Positions 1-8,684 are shown, counted from the stretch's first letter. The stretch is DNA of 64,000 bases from Rodentibacter myodis (GCF_001999305.1 NZ_MLHQ01000008.1:62001-126000); one strand, 5' to 3'. The notes: generated by a model not told the origin, from the letters alone. Translations and numbers: made by a program.

Positions 1-104
1 TCTTTAGCCTTTTAGCCCTTTCGCCTTTTCGGGTAAGCCCGTTTCCCCTCGGGAAACGGATTTCCCCTTAAATCATTCCCCTTGGCTCGTCAGAGCCCCC
101 TTAA

Positions 105-129
105 TAACCTTTTGGCTTTTTTGGTGTAT
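105..129 (+). repeat. 25-bp direct repeat, copy 1, upstream of a broken antitoxin gene
   Basis: A 25-base segment beginning taaccttttggc is repeated exactly at 1455-1479. Each copy ends about 40 bases before an antitoxin-like reading frame that starts M(V/I)FK-PGYDEFLA. The shared segment is therefore probably the promoter/operator of a toxin-antitoxin operon copied together with the start of the gene. Confidence 0.6.
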
Positions 130-168
130 GATGTCAAACAAGTTTATTTCCATTAACCGGAGGAAAAT

Positions 169-348
169 ATGGTATTCAAATAGCCTGGATATGATGAATT
201 TTTGGCTCGCAAAATTGCGCAGGGTCGCGCTGAATTAGAAGCTGGAAAAGGTATTCTATTAGAAGAGGCAAAAGTACGCGTGCAGGCGACCGTTGAAAAA
301 ACAGTTAAAGAATTAGATGATTTCAAACGCTCAGTAGTATACTCATAA
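169..348 (+). pseudogene. Broken antitoxin paralogue (in-frame stop at codon 5)
   Basis: The frame from the ATG at 169 reads MVFK, a TAG stop, then PGYDEFLARKIAQGRAEL and continues open to the TAA at 346. The N-terminus matches the intact small antitoxin at 1516-1695 (MIFKEPGYDEFLAQEI), and the upstream 25-bp segment is also shared. The stop at codon 5 kills the gene unless it is re-initiated internally. No toxin gene follows directly. I read it as a decayed duplicate of the downstream antitoxin gene. The C-terminal half differs from the intact copy, so it could instead be a distinct but related antitoxin. Confidence 0.65.
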
Positions 349-555
349 GTATATAATTATTCTTCCGAAATATTGAGTTGTATATAAGAATGTGTGCGAC
401 AAACAATTATTTGAACGAGTTCCGAAACGATCGGAATCCGTTTACACGAGAAAACTTTTGTATTTGCATCAATATCACTCTATCAGTTAGAGTTACTGAG
501 ACAAAGCACCTATAACGTACATGGGTAGCCTCCCTATAGATCAGAAGGAAATGCT

Positions 556-744
556 ATGCAACATATTCAGCAGCAATCTCACCCTATTATTGAAGATCAA
601 ATACAAGCAATGTTCGAACAATCTTTAACAGAAGAACAACGTTTCTTGCAAGATATAATGACAGGAAAAATTAAGCTAATTCCACACAATGAAGTTATGG
701 AAAAACTTGAGTTTGTTTTGAAAAATGGGTTACAAGGCAAATGA
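556..744 (+). CDS. Small antitoxin-like protein (62 aa)
   Basis: A 62-residue acidic, mostly helical protein (MQHIQQQSHPIIEDQIQ... to NGLQGK) preceded by an AGGAA ribosome-binding site. It ends in an overlap (ATGA, 741-744) with the next frame, which is a broken RelE/ParE-like toxin. Size, position and translational coupling are typical of the antitoxin of a type II toxin-antitoxin operon. I do not recognise the family. It would now be an orphan antitoxin because its partner is interrupted. Confidence 0.5.
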   Translation: MQHIQQQSHPIIEDQIQAMFEQSLTEEQRFLQDIMTGKIKLIPHNEVMEKLEFVLKNGLQGK

Positions 745-1022
745 AACAAGATTATCTTGTATTTTGGTCTGAACATGCAGAATCAAAATTATTGGACAAA
801 GCAGGTTACATCTACAACGATAGCCAAAATAACATTATTAGTGAACGATTTTTAGAAACTATGCGTTCTTCTGCGTAAAAATTAAGTTTTGTTGCAGCGG
901 CTTACGCTGATGGATATTTTCATATTTACCCTCTCAAATATGGACATTCTGTAAAATTCATTGTGGTTGGAGAAACCGTACTTATTGCAGACTTTCTCCC
1001 AAAAGGCTCAAATTTACATTGA
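741..1022 (+). pseudogene. RelE/ParE-like toxin broken by an in-frame stop
   Basis: The frame starts at the ATG at 741 (MKQDYLVFWSEHAESKLL), meets TAA at 876-878, and continues in the same frame to TGA at 1020-1022 (...VKFIVVGETVLIADFLPKG). Joined, the product is about 92 residues. It has the usual RelE-fold order: an N-terminal strand, two helices, then strands ending in an 'hhhhADF(L)P' segment. The reading frame is intact on both sides of the stop, so a single point mutation explains the loss. It is coupled to the 62-aa protein just upstream, and a terminator at 1103 follows. Confidence 0.6.
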
Positions 1023-1102
1023 AACTTCAACCCCAAAACCTATTGTTCAGATGAAAAGAAAATTAGGACTGAGTAATTGGAGTGAAACATAAGATAACAA
1101 AC

Positions 1103-1118
1103 GCCAGTATTTACTGGC
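1103..1118 (+). terminator. Rho-independent terminator after the broken toxin gene
   Basis: A perfect 7-bp stem (GCCAGTA / TACTGGC) with a 2-nt spacer is followed directly by TTTTTT. It ends the plus-strand toxin-antitoxin operon that starts near 540. Confidence 0.7.
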
Positions 1119-1152
1119 TTTTTTACAAGTATTCCAATGTAAATTAGGTTCT

Positions 1153-1416
1153 ATTTTCCCATCCATTTCATCCCAAGTGTCATAATCGCTATTATCAACC
1201 TCTACCTCATTTTCTGCTTCAGTGTTGTCATCATCGTTAAGTTCAGATTCCAATGCTTCTTTATCCACTTCATTTAGGAACTTCCAATAATTACAAATCA
1301 GCTCATTTTCACCGTATTTTTCCCATACGCCGGGATAAAAATATTCTGCTTCAACATGACAAATACCCCCTTCTTGTGGGTCACGAATATTTTCAGCATA
1401 GCTAATCAATATTAAA
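1153..1416 (-). pseudogene. Degenerate copy 1 of an unknown acidic protein gene
   Basis: Read on the minus strand, this stretch encodes AENIRDPQEGG-CHVEAEYFYPGVWEKYG..., an acidic Asn/Asp/Glu-rich tail and DEMDGK. The same protein is encoded at 2236-2550. Here the N-terminal part is missing, an extra base breaks the frame before SYAENIR, and an extra A after DEMDGK removes the normal stop so that the frame runs on into unrelated sequence. Function unknown. Two damaged copies within 1.3 kb indicate an old local duplication. Confidence 0.55.
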
Positions 1417-1454
1417 AGAAAGGCAAATACCTTTAATCCCGTTAGGGATTCCCT

Positions 1455-1479
1455 TAACCTTTTGGCTTTTTTGGTGTAT
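1455..1479 (+). repeat. 25-bp direct repeat, copy 2, upstream of intact toxin-antitoxin pair
   Basis: Identical to 105-129. It ends 36 bases before the start codon of the intact antitoxin at 1516, where an operator or promoter would be expected. Confidence 0.6.
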
Positions 1480-1515
1480 CATTCTCTCAATAATTCCTAT
1501 TTATAGAGGAAATGT

Positions 1516-1695
1516 ATGATTTTCAAAGAACCTGGATACGATGAGTTTTTGGCTCAAGAAATTCAAGATGGACTTGATGATGCTGCCAATGGTAGATACT
1601 GTACTGCGGAGCAATTTAAACAAGAGATGGAGTCATTATTAACCCGTAAAGAACAAGAGCTACAATATTTAGAAGGTAATGTAGCGTATGGCTAA
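1516..1695 (+). CDS. Type II antitoxin (59 aa)
   Basis: A short protein (MIFKEPGYDEFLAQEIQDGLDD... ending EGNVAYG) with an AGAGGAA ribosome-binding site. Its end overlaps the start of the RelE/ParE-type toxin gene at 1688 by eight bases, the classic coupled arrangement. Size and helical, acidic composition fit a ParD/RelB-like antitoxin that neutralises the toxin and represses its own promoter. The exact family is not identified. A damaged relative lies at 169. Confidence 0.65.
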   Translation: MIFKEPGYDEFLAQEIQDGLDDAANGRYCTAEQFKQEMESLLTRKEQELQYLEGNVAYG

Positions 1696-1987
1696 ACCTT
1701 GGGTTGTTACAGATAAGGCTAGGAAGAATATAGCTAAGATCCTAGATGATGTTGTTGAATATACGTCTCATACAGAGACAGGTATTAGATTATATAACGA
1801 GCTTGTTGAAAAATTCAATTTGATTGGAATGTTACCTAAATGCGGGAAACTTAGAGCAGATCAAATGGGTACAAGAGAAGTTTTCGCTAGGTCTTACCGT
1901 ATTGTATATCAAGAATTTGATGATCATATTAAAATCTTGACTGTGATTCATAGCCGTCAATTCTATCCCCCAAGAGTAAAAAGATAA
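1688..1987 (+). CDS. RelE/ParE superfamily toxin (99 aa)
   Basis: A basic 99-residue protein (MAKPWVVTDKARKNIAKIL...). A helical hairpin is followed by the strand-rich half with EVFARSYRIVYQEFDDHIKI and ends with LTVIHSRQFYPPR. The V-H-x-R-Q-x-x-P ending is typical of ParE/RelE-fold toxins that poison gyrase or cleave ribosome-bound mRNA; which activity applies cannot be told. It is coupled to the antitoxin upstream, and a terminator follows at 2050. Appears intact. Confidence 0.8.
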   Translation: MAKPWVVTDKARKNIAKILDDVVEYTSHTETGIRLYNELVEKFNLIGMLPKCGKLRADQMGTREVFARSYRIVYQEFDDHIKILTVIHSRQFYPPRVKR

Positions 1988-2049
1988 TATTTTTAGATAG
2001 TCCCTCACACCACGCAATTAGAGCGGAAATGTCATACTATCTTACTGAT

Positions 2050-2075
2050 AACCCACGTTAATTAATACGTGGGTT
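2050..2075 (+). terminator. Terminator after toxin-antitoxin operon
   Basis: A 9-bp stem AACCCACGT / ACGTGGGTT with an 8-nt AT-rich loop runs into TTTTT, 63 bases past the toxin stop codon. Confidence 0.8.
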
Positions 2076-2199
2076 TTTAGTATGTTCTTTTGACAGGATA
2101 ATGTCCCCTCGGTCATTAAATACAGCAGGGATCCGCAGAGTGCTCATCGGCCAGCTTATAATGAGCAAGTAGCGGGTTCTAGGCAGCGGCTAGAAAACA

Positions 2200-2221
2200 A
2201 TGGGGAGTTTTTACTCCCCAT
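2200..2221. terminator. Hairpin between convergent remnants, likely bidirectional terminator
   Basis: ATGGGGAGT / ACTCCCCAT form a 9-bp stem with T-rich flanks on both sides. It lies just 3' of the degenerate minus-strand gene ending at 2236. Confidence 0.6.
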
Positions 2222-2235
2222 CATTTTATCCAAAC

Positions 2236-2550
2236 TTATTTCCCATCCATTTCATCCAAAGTGTCATAATCGCTATTATTAACTTCAACTGTCTTATCTT
2301 CTGTATCATCATTATTATTGTCATTATTTAACTCGGATTCTAAGGCTTGCTTATCCATTTCACTTAAAAACTTCCAATAATTACAAATCAACTCATTCTC
2401 ACCGTATTTTTCCCATACGCCGGGATAAAATATTCTGCTTCAACATGACAAACACCCCCTTCTTGTGGATCACGAATATTTTCAGCATGGCTATCGATAT
2501 TAAAAGAAAGGTAAAAATGAGTAGGCTCTGTTTCATTATCTTTACAATTC
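2236..2550 (-). pseudogene. Degenerate copy 2 of an unknown acidic protein gene (frameshift)
   Basis: The minus strand encodes THFYLSFNIDSHAENIRDPQ, then CHVEAEYF, PGVWEKYGENELICNYWKFL, an Asn/Asp/Glu-rich stretch and DEMDGK-stop. One A is missing in the run at 2427-2430 compared with copy 1 (1153-1416), which shifts the frame between EAEYF and PGVWEKYG. The N-terminal part beyond THFYLSF fades into the segment shared with 9213-9320. Function unknown; no full-length copy exists in the window. Confidence 0.55.
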
Positions 2551-2559
2551 AAAAAAATT

Positions 2560-2667
2560 GCTTCAATTTAATGTTACCTATCTTCTCCCTTTTAATTGAA
2601 TGAAAAACTCTCTGCAACCTTGAGATAATTTCTCACTGCTATTTTTATTCAAATCTCTATGATGTGA
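2560..2667 (+). repeat. 108-bp repeat, copy 1 (rdgC upstream region)
   Basis: This stretch from gcttcaattt to gatgtga recurs at 9213-9320 in the same orientation, with the same length and about ten substitutions. Here it ends 28 bases before the original rdgC start codon, so it is probably the rdgC promoter region. The second copy has lost its gene. Confidence 0.75.
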
Positions 2668-2694
2668 AAAAATAACAACATAAGAGGATTGATT

Positions 2695-3605
2695 ATGTTT
2701 GGTTCAAAAATGCCATTATCTATCGTTTAACAAAATCTATTAATTGGGATTTAACACAATTACAAAATCAACTGAACGATTGTGCTTATATTCCTTGCAG
2801 TGCGCTGGATATGAGTAAATTTGGCTGGATTTCACCATTACGAGATTCAGATTTACTGTATTTTTCCGTAGGAAAGCAGATTTTTTTGGTAGCAAACAAA
2901 GAAGAAAAAATGCTACCTGCAAATGTAGTGAATCAAGAATTAGAGAAACGTATTAAAAGCCTGGAGAAAAAAGAAAACCGCAAACTGAAAAAAACTGAAA
3001 AACAAATGTTAAAGGATGATGTAGTGATGAATTTATTACCTCAAGCATTCAGCAAGAATCAACATACAGCATTGTGGATTGATACAGAGCAAAATTTAAT
3101 TTATGTCAATGCAACATCAAACAAACGAGCAGAAGATGCCTTGGCTCTACTCCGTAAATCTTTAGGCTCTCTACCGATTATTCCCCTTACTTTTGCTAAC
3201 GAACCAAGCACAGTTTTAACCCATTGGGTGACTCAAAATAGCGTACCTGACTGGTTAACGGTATTAGATGAAGCGGAATTGCGTGGCGGTCAAGAAGACA
3301 GTGTTATTCGCTGTAAAAAGCAACCGCTTGAAGATGAAGAAATGCTCTTTCATTTTCAGCAAGGAAAAATTATCACAAAACTCTCTCTAGACTGGGAAGA
3401 CAATTTGAGCTTTGTCATTCATGAAGATTGTACCCTTAGACGCTTAAAATTTGCTGATGTTATCCGCGAAAAAAATGATGATATTTTGAAAGAGGATTTC
3501 GCTCAGCGTTTTGATGCGGATTTTGTATTAATGACGGGAATTCTTAGCCAATTGACTGAAAATTTATTGGCGGAATTCGGCGGAGAAAAACAAAGGGAGC
3601 AATAA
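2695..3605 (+). pseudogene. rdgC: Recombination-associated protein RdgC, frameshifted at codon 3
   Basis: From 2811 the protein reads MSKFGWISPLRDSDLLYFSV... to FGGEKQREQ, the RdgC family (a DNA-binding ring that modulates RecA-dependent recombination). Upstream, the same frame continues back to 2703 as FKNAIIYRLTKSINWDLTQL, a typical RdgC start. The expected first codons ATG-TTT-TGG lack one T: the ATG at 2695 reads MFGSKMPLSIV-stop. Adding one base restores about 302 residues, the family's normal length. No ATG precedes 2811 in the working frame, so any product lacks the N-terminal strand region. Its stop overlaps the start of the next gene (TAATG). Probably inactive, unless this is a sequencing error in the T run. 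Confidence 0.85.
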
Positions 3606-3850
3606 TGAAAAAATTAATAATTTTTAATTTAATCACAATGACAATGCTTTTTATTGCATTAATACTAAACTTCATCGAAAAAGGAATTAATGTATATACC
3701 TATATAGCATTGTCTGCTTTAACCATCCAATCTTTTGTTTTTATCAACGCCTTACAAACAAATAAGCAGAGAAAAAATTTAGAAAAAATACTAGAGAAGT
3801 TAATAGATAAAGAACTCATCAAGTTAGATGATGCTTCTACCAAAAGGTAA
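3605..3850 (+). CDS. Small inner-membrane protein (81 aa)
   Basis: Two predicted membrane segments (about residues 4-22 and 30-50) are followed by a short, charged, coiled-coil-like tail (NKQRKNLEKILEKLIDKELI). It is translationally coupled to rdgC by a TAATG overlap. Not recognised. Confidence 0.55.
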   Translation: MKKLIIFNLITMTMLFIALILNFIEKGINVYTYIALSALTIQSFVFINALQTNKQRKNLEKILEKLIDKELIKLDDASTKR

Positions 3851-3881
3851 TATAAGTATAACTTAGACAATCTAGAGGAAA

Positions 3882-4476
3882 ATGGAAAAGGTTAGACGGG
3901 ATATTTATAAGGATCTTTCTAAGGGGGGGGGTAATAAATTTAGCAACACAAAAATATGGTTTATCTCTCTCAACTATAGCAAGGTTAAAAGGAAAGCAAT
4001 TAATATGCTTGATATTTTTTATTTAATAAAAAGTTTGATGAAAATTAAGGTTTGATAAAAAGCTTGAGAATTACGCAAAAGATAAAATAGAACTTTTTAC
4101 TAAACTAAATCTTATTATCATCTCTGGAAAGATAGCTACAGGAAAATCAACATTAGTTGAAAAACTAAAAGACCAATGTGAACATTATAAGTTTATTGAA
4201 AGTATTTCTGATTTTAAGAATCATCTAAAAAATTTAGATGTTGATGATATCTTATGCATTGAATCAATTGGTGATGAAGATTTTAATTATGTCTTATCTA
4301 ATTTAATAAGATTAAAAAATAAAGTGATTTTAACAACCATTGATTTTTGTTATCTTGAGCAATATGAAAATTGGAATCAATTTATGATTTCTCAAAAATG
4401 TAGAGCTAGGATGAGAACTTCTCTAGTTCACTTGAGATTAACTAGGGAAGATATCCTTGCTGAGAATATTTTTTAA
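3882..4476 (+). pseudogene. Broken HTH plus P-loop NTPase gene with a G9 tract
   Basis: After a GAGGA site, the ATG at 3882 gives MEKVRRDIYKDLSKG up to a run of nine G (3923-3931). With eight G, the next frame reads GVINLATQKYGLSLSTIARL, a clear helix-turn-helix. With nine, the frame ends after 57 codons. Farther on, 4039-4476 encodes KLNLIIISGKIATGKSTLVE (Walker A at 4126-4149), a DILCIE Walker B-like segment and a C-terminal LRLTREDI, but without a start codon and separated by stops. An N-terminal HTH with a small AAA-type ATPase recalls MuB/IstB-like helper proteins, but this is inference. The G tract may be the first lesion or a phase-variation site. Confidence 0.55.
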
Positions 4477-5247
4477 CCATCTACATCTATAAACGACGAT
4501 TTTATTTCTGATTTAAACTTGGAAAGTAAAGAATCCTCATTGATACAATTATGTAATTTCTGTTGTAAAGGTTTATATCCATCCCAATAGCTCATTGGAT
4601 AATTAACATCAATAATATCTTTGGGGATTCTCTAGCTTCAAGCCTAAATAGAAGAGGATATTTCTCACAATCTATGAAAAATGAGGTAGCTAATGTATCC
4701 TTAATTATGTATCCCTTAATTATTGCGTCTGAATCTAGTCTTTCAAATGCAAATAACATTAAAATGAATCGAGCTGTATTATTTAATCTATCTGAACCAT
4801 AAAAATCTTTTAAGTAGAAATCAGATGAAAAGTAGGTATAACAAACATTGCTACGCTTAAATTCTTGGGCAATATACACATGACCATTGCTTTCATTTAG
4901 GATTATGTGTAATTACCATCCAATGTCGTGTTCAAAAATTCTTTAGCAAAAGAAAGAGGGGATTATTTTCGTATATGTTAAAAATGAACAGAATAAAAAG
5001 AACCAACCCCGTGTTGAAGCCATCGAACATTACAACCAAACAAAGATGATAAGCGTGCAAGTTCATCAAATTTAAGAATAACCTTACCATCAACCCACTT
5101 TTGTACAAGTAAAGGTGGGTTTGTCAGCGGTCTGGAGTAAATACCACTATTCAGCTTCTTTACATCATTTCCTCTTACTGTATTGGTTGTAATATACCAT
5201 CCAGTATGCTTCTACGGGAGCAATTTAACCTTCCTTTTTTACTAGAC
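4473..5247 (-). pseudogene. Decayed minus-strand gene with N-terminal HTH
   Basis: Reading from the right, one frame gives ITTNTVRGNDVKKLNSGIYS, PLLVQKWVDGKVILKFDELA and RLSSLFGCNVRWLQHG. This looks like a Cro/CI-type helix-turn-helix. Other frames continue with NESNGHVYIAQEFKRSN, LNNTARFILMLFAFERLDSD and, after one more shift near 4630, IPKDIIDVNYPMSYWDGYKP to SSFIDVDG-stop. At least three frameshifts are needed to join the parts. A short relative of the KKLNSGIYSRPL region lies inverted at 8685-8735, so the gene appears to have been split by insertion of the ATPase-subtilase module. Confidence 0.45.
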
Positions 5248-5352
5248 TTACTAATCTCAACGCAAAAACAACACCGGCTCACATTTCCAGCAAAGTGGTT
5301 CAATTTAATCTAAAAAACAATAAAAATGGCTTTAATTTTATTTTTTTTTGGC

Positions 5353-5358
5353 TATAAT
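5353..5358 (+). promoter_or_regulatory. Likely -10 box of the ATPase-subtilase operon
   Basis: A perfect TATAAT in a very AT-rich stretch lies 41 bases before the ATG at 5399. No convincing -35 box is visible at the right distance, only T-rich sequence. Confidence 0.5.
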
Positions 5359-5398
5359 TTAGAAAGTTTTGTTTCTTTATGAGGATTTTTGTAAATTT

Positions 5399-6478
5399 AT
5401 GGCTAATGTAATAAATGAAATGTTTATTGATGTAGTAAATGATGCACTTACTGGGAAAAAAGATAGTCTTTTGATGAGGTTGAAAGTAATAGCCAAAAAG
5501 CTAAAGAAAGAACTACCTGACTTAGCAAAGGAATTGGAATCTTTAATTTCCACTTCAAACACTAATTCTGTCACAAGAGGGCTATCATTAACACATCAAT
5601 TTTCTCCTGTTGATGCCGATACCAGACAAAAATTACTAATTGAAGTATATCCGGTAATTATGGATACAGTTCCTATATGGTCAGAAAAAGTAAATACCCA
5701 GTTAAATCGATTTATAGCTGAATGGGAAATGAAAGAATCCTTACATAAAGGCGGGCTATATCCTTCTACGTCTCTGCTCATAAGTGGTCCGCCAGGAGTA
5801 GGTAAAACATTATCTGCCAAATGGATTGCTCATAAACTTGACATACCTCTCCTAACTTTAGATCTTGCCAGTGTAATGAGTAGTTATCTAGGTAAAACCG
5901 GAAATAATATTAAAGCCGTACTCAATTATGCTTCATCTTTTCCATGTGTACTATTACTCGATGAGTTTGATTCAATAGCTAAAAAGAGAGACGATACAAC
6001 TGATGTCGGTGAATTAAAAAGATTAGTAACCGTTATTCTCCAAACTATTGACGAATGGCCTAAGCAATCTGTACTGATAGCAGCAACTAATCATTCAGAG
6101 CTTCTAGATCCTGCTGTTTGGCGACGGTTTGATAGTATTATTGATTTTGAGCTTCCAAATCAAGAGCTAATTAAAAAGTATCTGATATCTAAAGATATTA
6201 GTAATAATCTATCAGATTATATATCAACTAAATTGTATGATGTTTCTTATGCCATAATAGAAAGATCCATTAATCAAGCTAAAAAAAATTCTATCATAGA
6301 AAAAAAAACTTTCAGTGCAACATTAATTAATGAATTATTAGGTGATAATGTTTTACTGGAAAATGTTATTGAAACAATGTTATCAAAAAATATTTCTCAA
6401 CGAAAAATTGCACAAGACTTAGGAATTTCAAGATCTCAAATACAAAAATTTGTGAAAGGACAAGGATTACAACAATGA
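5399..6478 (+). CDS. ietA: AAA+ ATPase of an IetAS-like defence module
   Basis: A 359-aa protein starting MANVINEMFIDVVNDALTGK; GAGGA lies 13 bases upstream, and a TTG 30 bases earlier is the only longer alternative. Residues 1-110 are helical and charged. The AAA+ core follows: Walker A GPPGVGKT (130-137), Walker B LLLDEFD (185-191), sensor AATNHSELLDP and an arginine-finger-like RRFD. The last 40 residues form a helix-turn-helix (ISQRKIAQDLGISRSQIQKF). The stop overlaps the subtilase ATG (ATGA). ATPase-subtilase pairs are known as IetAS, first as a plasmid incompatibility locus and later as an anti-phage system. The assignment rests on architecture and gene pairing. Confidence 0.75.
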   Translation: MANVINEMFIDVVNDALTGKKDSLLMRLKVIAKKLKKELPDLAKELESLISTSNTNSVTRGLSLTHQFSPVDADTRQKLLIEVYPVIMDTVPIWSEKVNTQLNRFIAEWEMKESLHKGGLYPSTSLLISGPPGVGKTLSAKWIAHKLDIPLLTLDLASVMSSYLGKTGNNIKAVLNYASSFPCVLLLDEFDSIAKKRDDTTDVGELKRLVTVILQTIDEWPKQSVLIAATNHSELLDPAVWRRFDSIIDFELPNQELIKKYLISKDISNNLSDYISTKLYDVSYAIIERSINQAKKNSIIEKKTFSATLINELLGDNVLLENVIETMLSKNISQRKIAQDLGISRSQIQKFVKGQGLQQ

Positions 6479-8664
6479 ATAATAAAAATATGCTTCTTGG
6501 TTATGGAGAAACGCTTACTAGACCAGTAGTATTAAATACAGGCGGAGGACCTAAAACTAAGCCGTATACATATGAAGAAAACAAACCTGTTATTATAGCG
6601 CAGCTAAGTAAAGTCATTTCTGAAATTAACAACACACTACCGCTTGCAATGCCAGAGGGAAAAGCAGTAGTAAAATTCGTTCTTCATCCAGCTTTTTTAG
6701 CTAAAAGTTATTTTCCAATTAAGCTATTAAATAAATTTTCTCTTCAAAGTATAGGCAGTAAGGCCGTTAGTATTAAACCTAGAAAAGATATCAAAAAGAG
6801 AGGGAAGAGAGAAGAATATACAACCGCCTGTATTTATGTGTCCGGTAAAAAAGAAAATTTTCAGGACTTTCTTGATACATTAAATGAAGACAACCTAAAT
6901 CAAATCTTAAAAGATGATTTTATTACGTTAGAAAATATATCTACATTAACTATCTCAGATAAAATAAAAAGTTTTAATAATGATGAGGTTGTAGCTGTTG
7001 AAATAGCTTTACATACACCCAATACCTCTTCATGGATTGTTGATGCTTTTGAGGTATTTGCAAAACAAAATGGTGTTTTCGTAGATAAAAAAAGAAGCAT
7101 AAGCGTAAAAGGATTAACATTCATTCCTGCCAAAGCCAGTAAAAATATGGCATTGAAACTCGCAGAATTCTCTTTTCTCCGAACCTTAAGAGAATTACCC
7201 CAATTACGGGTTAATGATCCTGTGATATTACGTTCATCTACCAATGGCTCCACTCTTAGCCTTCCTTCAGAAAAAGCTATAAATCCTGATTTAAAAGTCG
7301 CAATATTCGATGGAGGACTAGGAATTAATAATTTTGCTCCTTGGGTTAAAGAATATATATGGGGTAATGGTAATACCAGTGCGCAATTACTTTCTCATGG
7401 GCAAGATGTTACATCCACCGTTCTTTTTGGTGTTGTGAATAATGATACTAAAAAGCTTAGCGTACCTTATTGTAATATAGATCATTATAGAGTGTTAGAC
7501 TCAGATATTAATAATACTGATATAGATTTATTTGATGTTCTTATCCGTATAAAAACGGTATTAGAACAAACAAAATATGATTATATAAACCTAAGTTTAG
7601 GTCCAAGACTCCCGATTGACGACGATGATGTTCATGTATGGACTTCGACCCTTGAAGAGATTTTTGCTAAAAGCGGAGCACTTTGCACCGTCGCTGTTGG
7701 CAATGACGGACATTTGTCAAAATCACTGAACCGAATTCAACCACCTTCAGATTTAGTTAATGGATTATCTGTTGGTGCGGCCACCTCTCTATCAGATAAT
7801 TGGGAAAGATGTTCATATAGCTGCATTGGTCCTGGTAGAAGCCCAGGGTATATAAAACCAGATGGTGTTGCTTTTGGAGGACACGCTAAAGAACCATTTC
7901 AAACATATAGTCCGATGACTAATGGAATTGTAAGCACTGCCGGTACTAGTTTTGCTGCCCCGTTAGTATTACGCCAGGCAATAGCCTTAAGTACATCCTT
8001 ACAACATAACATCACGCCGTTAACAGCTAAAGCTCTTCTCGTACACCATGCAGAACCTAAAGACTTTCCGCGTAACGAAATTGGATGGGGACGTTTCCCT
8101 AATGATATTAATGACATTATCTATTGTAGTGATGATGAAGTAAAAGTTATTTATCAAGGAATACTCAAACCATCACAATATATGAGAGCCTTAATTCCAA
8201 TTCCAAACATACCTATACGAGGAAGTGTAACATTAAGGGCAACGTTCTGTTTCTCAACTTCAGTAGATCCAGAACATTCTCTTAATTATACAAGAAGTGG
8301 ACTTGAAGTTATTATGCGAAAAAGTACTGACGATGCTCCAGGACTTACATTTCCATTTTTTAATCAGAAACGTATTTACATGGATGAAAGTGAACAACGA
8401 GATGCCCATAAGTGGGAAAACACAATAAGAAGTGAACACAAATTTAAGGCTAACCAGCTAACAGCCCCATGTTTTGACATAATTTATTATGGAAGAGATT
8501 GTGGTATGCCTGTTAATATAGATGAACTGGAAGATTTACCTTACGTTTTGGTTGTAACATTATCTGCAGAAGAAATGCCTGAGCTATATAACCTGATAAG
8601 ACAGAGATACCAAACACTCCAACCAATTCAGGTACAGCAACAAATTGTATTACAACACACTTAA
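6475..8664 (+). CDS. ietS: Subtilisin-like (S8) serine protease of an IetAS-like defence module
   Basis: A 729-aa protein without a signal peptide, so cytoplasmic. A roughly 270-residue N-terminal region of unknown fold precedes the S8 protease domain. The catalytic set is complete: Asp279 (VAIFDGGLG), His308 (LLSHGQDVT), oxyanion Asn410 (VAVGNDG) and Ser492 (GTSFAAP). The 200-residue C-terminal part is strand-rich. The gene is coupled to the AAA+ ATPase by ATGA. In IetAS-type modules the ATPase is thought to control the protease during phage infection; the target is unknown. Both genes look intact although everything around them is decayed, which suggests recent arrival or selection. Confidence 0.8.
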   Translation: MNNKNMLLGYGETLTRPVVLNTGGGPKTKPYTYEENKPVIIAQLSKVISEINNTLPLAMPEGKAVVKFVLHPAFLAKSYFPIKLLNKFSLQSIGSKAVSIKPRKDIKKRGKREEYTTACIYVSGKKENFQDFLDTLNEDNLNQILKDDFITLENISTLTISDKIKSFNNDEVVAVEIALHTPNTSSWIVDAFEVFAKQNGVFVDKKRSISVKGLTFIPAKASKNMALKLAEFSFLRTLRELPQLRVNDPVILRSSTNGSTLSLPSEKAINPDLKVAIFDGGLGINNFAPWVKEYIWGNGNTSAQLLSHGQDVTSTVLFGVVNNDTKKLSVPYCNIDHYRVLDSDINNTDIDLFDVLIRIKTVLEQTKYDYINLSLGPRLPIDDDDVHVWTSTLEEIFAKSGALCTVAVGNDGHLSKSLNRIQPPSDLVNGLSVGAATSLSDNWERCSYSCIGPGRSPGYIKPDGVAFGGHAKEPFQTYSPMTNGIVSTAGTSFAAPLVLRQAIALSTSLQHNITPLTAKALLVHHAEPKDFPRNEIGWGRFPNDINDIIYCSDDEVKVIYQGILKPSQYMRALIPIPNIPIRGSVTLRATFCFSTSVDPEHSLNYTRSGLEVIMRKSTDDAPGLTFPFFNQKRIYMDESEQRDAHKWENTIRSEHKFKANQLTAPCFDIIYYGRDCGMPVNIDELEDLPYVLVVTLSAEEMPELYNLIRQRYQTLQPIQVQQQIVLQHT

Positions 8665-8684
8665 TATTTTAATACATAATAAAA

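Noticed and set aside
1-104. GGGAAACGG..TTTCCCC segments at the left edge as a further structured leader
   Set aside because: The segments resemble leader hairpins, but no matching RBS and start codon follows within the expected distance.
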